Below, one piece after another: positions 5,956 to 6,987 of a DNA stretch of 6,987 nucleotides (the stretch's first letter is position 1; each line of letters starts with the position of its first letter). The translations under genes and the position numbers were made by a program. Source of the stretch: Ignavibacteriota bacterium (GTDB lineage: Bacteria > Bacteroidota > UBA10030 > JAHEZR01); the NCBI GenBank assembly GCA_023251005.1, contig JAHEZR010000007.1:1-6987 (forward strand), in the 5' to 3' direction. The notes below the pieces were generated by a model. The model made no database searches, was not told the DNA's origin, and saw only the letters and a program-made list of their open reading frames with translations.

Positions 5956-6987
5956 GTGAAGAGATCTGCTTTACATATCTGCATCTTCGAAGATAGTTTT
6001 TACCGCAGGCTTCTTCCCCTTGTCTACTTTCGACCGGTGTATGAGCTCCGTTGCGGAATCCTCTCCTTAAGAGAAAAGATCCTCCGATCATATCCGAAGA
6101 ACGCGCTCACTTTTCATTGCCGCTGGTATCTCGCCGATGTGTTGCAGGAAGAGAACCCCGAAGTCCAAATCAATCGGATCGATTCAAACAGTTGCCTCTT
6201 CATTAACGGCCGGGTTCTTGCCGATGAGAGGTTCACCAAGAAAATTATTAGCGGAAAGAGTGAGGATACGATTCTCGTACATGACAATTCGGTTGTGGCT
6301 GCCCACGTTTCGGGGCAACGGCTTGACGCTCTCAAACAAAAGCTTGACGGCGTACTGAGCCTAACGGATTTTGGGGATGTACTGAATAAGGAAGTTGATG
6401 TGAGGATGATTCGTTTCCCGTGGGATCTTGTCCATCACAATGCGGAAGAGATCGCTGTGGATTTCAGAGCTCTCACATCGAAAAAGAAAGGTAAAAAGAT
6501 TGAGGGGAAGGTTTACCCCGGCGCTCACTTGCTCAACAGGAAGAAGATCTTCCTCGACCGAGGTTCTGTTGTGAAACCTGGTGTCGTCCTGGATGCCGAA
6601 GAAGGTCCGATTTATATCGGCAAAGGTGCAAAGATTTTCCCAAACGCTACAATCATAGGCCCCGCCTATGTGGGCGATCACTCGCTCATCAAAACAGGAG
6701 CGAAAATCTATGAAGGAACCTCTATCGGAGAGTTTTCCAAGATTGGTGGGGAAGTTGAGGGTTCGATTATTCATTCCTATTCGAATAAACAGCACGACGG
6801 CTTCCTCGGTCATTCGTATCTTGGGAGGTGGGTGAACCTCGGAGCGAGCACGAATAACAGTGATTTGAAGAACAATTACAGCCCTGTCACTGTTGAGATT
6901 GATGGGCAGAAAATCGATACTGGATCGCTCTTCGTCGGGTTGTTAATGGGAGATCATTCGAAGTCTGGGATCAACACGATGTTCAAT
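5956..6987 (+). CDS. GlmU-like putative sugar nucleotidyltransferase/acetyltransferase (3' end outside window)
   Basis: The frame is open from GTG 5956 to the edge (344 residues). It matches the FCB-type 'alternative GlmU', proposed to make UDP-GlcNAc from glucosamine-1-phosphate by acetyl and uridylyl transfer. The N-terminal half (about 1-180) has FED (11-13) and RPVYELRCGILSLREK (26-41) in place of the classic GxGTRM nucleotide loop. From about 186 a left-handed beta-helix of hexapeptide repeats begins (PIYIGKGAKIFPNATIIGP, 218-236), followed by the highly conserved block from IGGEVEGSIIHSYSNKQHDG (263-282) through FLGHSYLGRW to VNLGASTNNSDLKNNY (293-308). Relatives are around 400 residues, so perhaps 50-60 are missing to the right. 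Start: no in-frame ATG occurs before residue 151, and the conserved FED motif requires a start near here; GTG 5956 fits, with a poor ribosome site (AAAGG almost touching it), so translation may be coupled to nagB. The biochemical role is inferred from family and context. Confidence 0.85.
   Translation, partial: MKRSALHICIFEDSFYRRLLPLVYFRPVYELRCGILSLREKILRSYPKNALTFHCRWYLADVLQEENPEVQINRIDSNSCLFINGRVLADERFTKKIISGKSEDTILVHDNSVVAAHVSGQRLDALKQKLDGVLSLTDFGDVLNKEVDVRMIRFPWDLVHHNAEEIAVDFRALTSKKKGKKIEGKVYPGAHLLNRKKIFLDRGSVVKPGVVLDAEEGPIYIGKGAKIFPNATIIGPAYVGDHSLIKTGAKIYEGTSIGEFSKIGGEVEGSIIHSYSNKQHDGFLGHSYLGRWVNLGASTNNSDLKNNYSPVTVEIDGQKIDTGSLFVGLLMGDHSKSGINTMFN

Noticed and set aside
6361..6813. A 150-codon open frame on the - strand opposite the GlmU-like gene
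   Set aside because: It lies wholly inside the GlmU-like reading frame, whose conserved motifs are unmistakable. The antisense product has no recognisable motif or ribosome site.

Overview
The window looks like ordinary chromosomal DNA from a bacterium of the FCB group, that is the Bacteroidota, Ignavibacteriota or Chlorobiota lineage. Two genes point there: a PorQ-like outer-membrane protein, and a GlmU-like protein of the 'alternative bacterial GlmU' type (nucleotidyltransferase-like N-terminus plus hexapeptide-repeat C-terminus). Base composition is mixed, near 50% GC by eye. I cannot name a genus; an Ignavibacteria- or Kapabacteria-like organism is my best inference.

Layout, left to right. 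Positions 1-912 hold the 3' part of a glycyl-tRNA synthetase gene on the + strand, closed by a strong intrinsic terminator (935-966). Positions 994-3812 hold a tightly packed + strand trio: a CPBP-family intramembrane protease, a secreted TPR-type helical-repeat protein (4-base stop/start overlap) and a ZIP-family metal transporter (no gap). Positions 3817-4776 hold a PorQ-like beta-barrel protein on the - strand, convergent with the ZIP gene across only 4 bases. A 111-base divergent intergenic region follows, with a good sigma70-type promoter and a perfect Shine-Dalgarno for rpmE (ribosomal protein L31, zinc-binding C+ form, 4888-5112). A 95-base gap carries a very strong hairpin/T-tract made of two tandem near-identical palindromic units. 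Then come nagB (glucosamine-6-phosphate deaminase, 5208-5951) and, 4 bases later, the GlmU-like gene (GTG start at 5956), which runs off the right edge.

How the genes fit together. nagB and the GlmU-like gene form a probable two-gene unit around glucosamine-phosphate metabolism: NagB drains GlcN-6-P to fructose-6-P, while the GlmU-like enzyme would act on the branch leading to UDP-GlcNAc. The CPBP-TPR-ZIP trio is probably co-transcribed and all three products are membrane or envelope proteins, but no shared pathway can be shown from sequence. glyS and rpmE are translation genes.

I found no RNA genes, mobile elements, CRISPR arrays or clear signs of horizontal transfer. No unambiguous new system is visible. 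The best leads are the tandem palindrome in front of nagB, the nagB/GlmU-like pairing, and the conserved-looking but functionally unassigned CPBP-TPR-ZIP trio.
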